Shown here one piece after another: positions 14,188 to 14,497 of a stretch of 14,497 nucleotides of DNA. Made by a program: the position numbers and the translations under genes. This DNA comes from an uncultured Clostridia bacterium. Its GTDB lineage: Bacteria > Bacillota > Clostridia > TANB77 > CAG-508. A model generated the notes under the pieces. The model searched no databases, had not been told where the DNA came from, and saw nothing but the letters and a program-made list of their open reading frames with translations. Position 1 is the stretch's first letter, and every line of letters starts with the position of its first letter. Location: positions 1 to 14,497 of the forward strand of contig CAKPPO010000023.1 of NCBI GenBank assembly GCA_934177725.1, read 5' to 3'.

Positions 14188-14497
14188 TTACTTTTTTAAT
14201 AAATTAATTAATCTGTCATTTTTATACATTCTATCTCTTCCTATTTTTTCTGACGAAAGGAATCCTGCTTCTTCCAATTGGCTTAAATATGACATTGCCG
14301 TTTTTCTTGTAACTCCACATATATTTTCTATATAATTTATTTTTGTGTAGACTTCAAAAAATAGTCCTTCTAATAGTTCCTTACTATATATCTTAGGTAA
14401 TTTTTCTTTCAATTCTTCACTATATTTTTCCATTTCACCTTGAATGTCTTTAATTAATTTCATCGTTTCTTCTGCAGTTTCTTCAATTCCAATTAAT
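14188..14497 (-). CDS. C-terminal part of a Fic-family protein (runs off the right edge)
   Basis: The frame stays open to the window edge, so the ATG at 14463 is internal rather than a start. The visible 102 residues have a helical linker (MEKYSEELKEKLPKIYSKEL) and then a winged helix (CGVTRKTAMSYLSQLEEAGF, wing SSEKIGRDRMYKNDRL). This pairing is the usual C-terminal end of Fic proteins, which AMPylate targets and use the winged helix for DNA binding or autoregulation. The catalytic HPFxxGNGR motif would lie outside the window, so the assignment rests on the tail alone. A stand-alone regulator with the same fold is a possible alternative. It leads an apparent operon with the SEC-C gene. Confidence 0.7.
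   Translation of the reverse strand, partial: LIGIEETAEETMKLIKDIQGEMEKYSEELKEKLPKIYSKELLEGLFFEVYTKINYIENICGVTRKTAMSYLSQLEEAGFLSSEKIGRDRMYKNDRLINLLKK

Overview
The window is AT-rich DNA with strong AGGAGG-type ribosome binding sites, several TTG or GTG start candidates and a tRNA 3' end that encodes CCA. This points to a low-GC Firmicute, probably a clostridial-type bacterium. Most of it looks like the integrase-side part of an integrative element carrying at least two anti-phage systems. No relaxase, conjugation or virion gene is visible, so the other end, and perhaps the transfer genes, lie beyond the left edge.

Layout from left to right. At 1-75 (minus) is the start of an unidentified gene. 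Positions 130-4519 (minus) hold a type III restriction-modification operon, mod then res, with a recognisable promoter and a 28-bp perfect palindrome just upstream. At 4610-5240 is an unrecognised gene whose best start is separated from its main frame by an 8-base homopolymer. Positions 5261-5439 hold a dense series of inverted repeats, a candidate oriT or replication origin. Then come a DnaC-like helicase loader, a phage-type replisome organiser and a small excisionase-like HTH protein (5571-7144, minus). Divergent from these is a DUF6076-like zinc-motif protein (7295-8344, plus).

A perfect-stem terminator separates that gene from a three-gene minus-strand operon (8368-10972). It encodes a nucleotidyl cyclase with a long C-terminal extension, a small three-helix membrane protein of the Pycsar effector type, and a second, shorter nucleotidyl cyclase. 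This is a Pycsar-like abortive-infection module with two cyclases around one membrane effector. Both cyclases keep the metal-binding aspartates but lack the usual adenine-specifying Lys/Asp pair. A tyrosine recombinase (11205-12398, plus) follows. About 300 bp beyond it is the 3' half of an initiator tRNA-fMet gene (12694-12743) without its 5' half. This is the expected att core and marks a junction. Right of it lie a DUF6429-like remnant, a SEC-C-type gene with a frameshifted zinc motif, and the C-terminal end of a Fic-family protein.

How it fits together. The integrase, excisionase and DUF6076 promoters share a GTTAAC palindrome placed 2-3 bp downstream of the -35 box, which suggests one regulator controls element mobility. 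The restriction-modification and Pycsar operons have their own promoters without that site, so defence could be expressed while the element is quiescent. The replisome organiser plus helicase loader would let the excised circle replicate.
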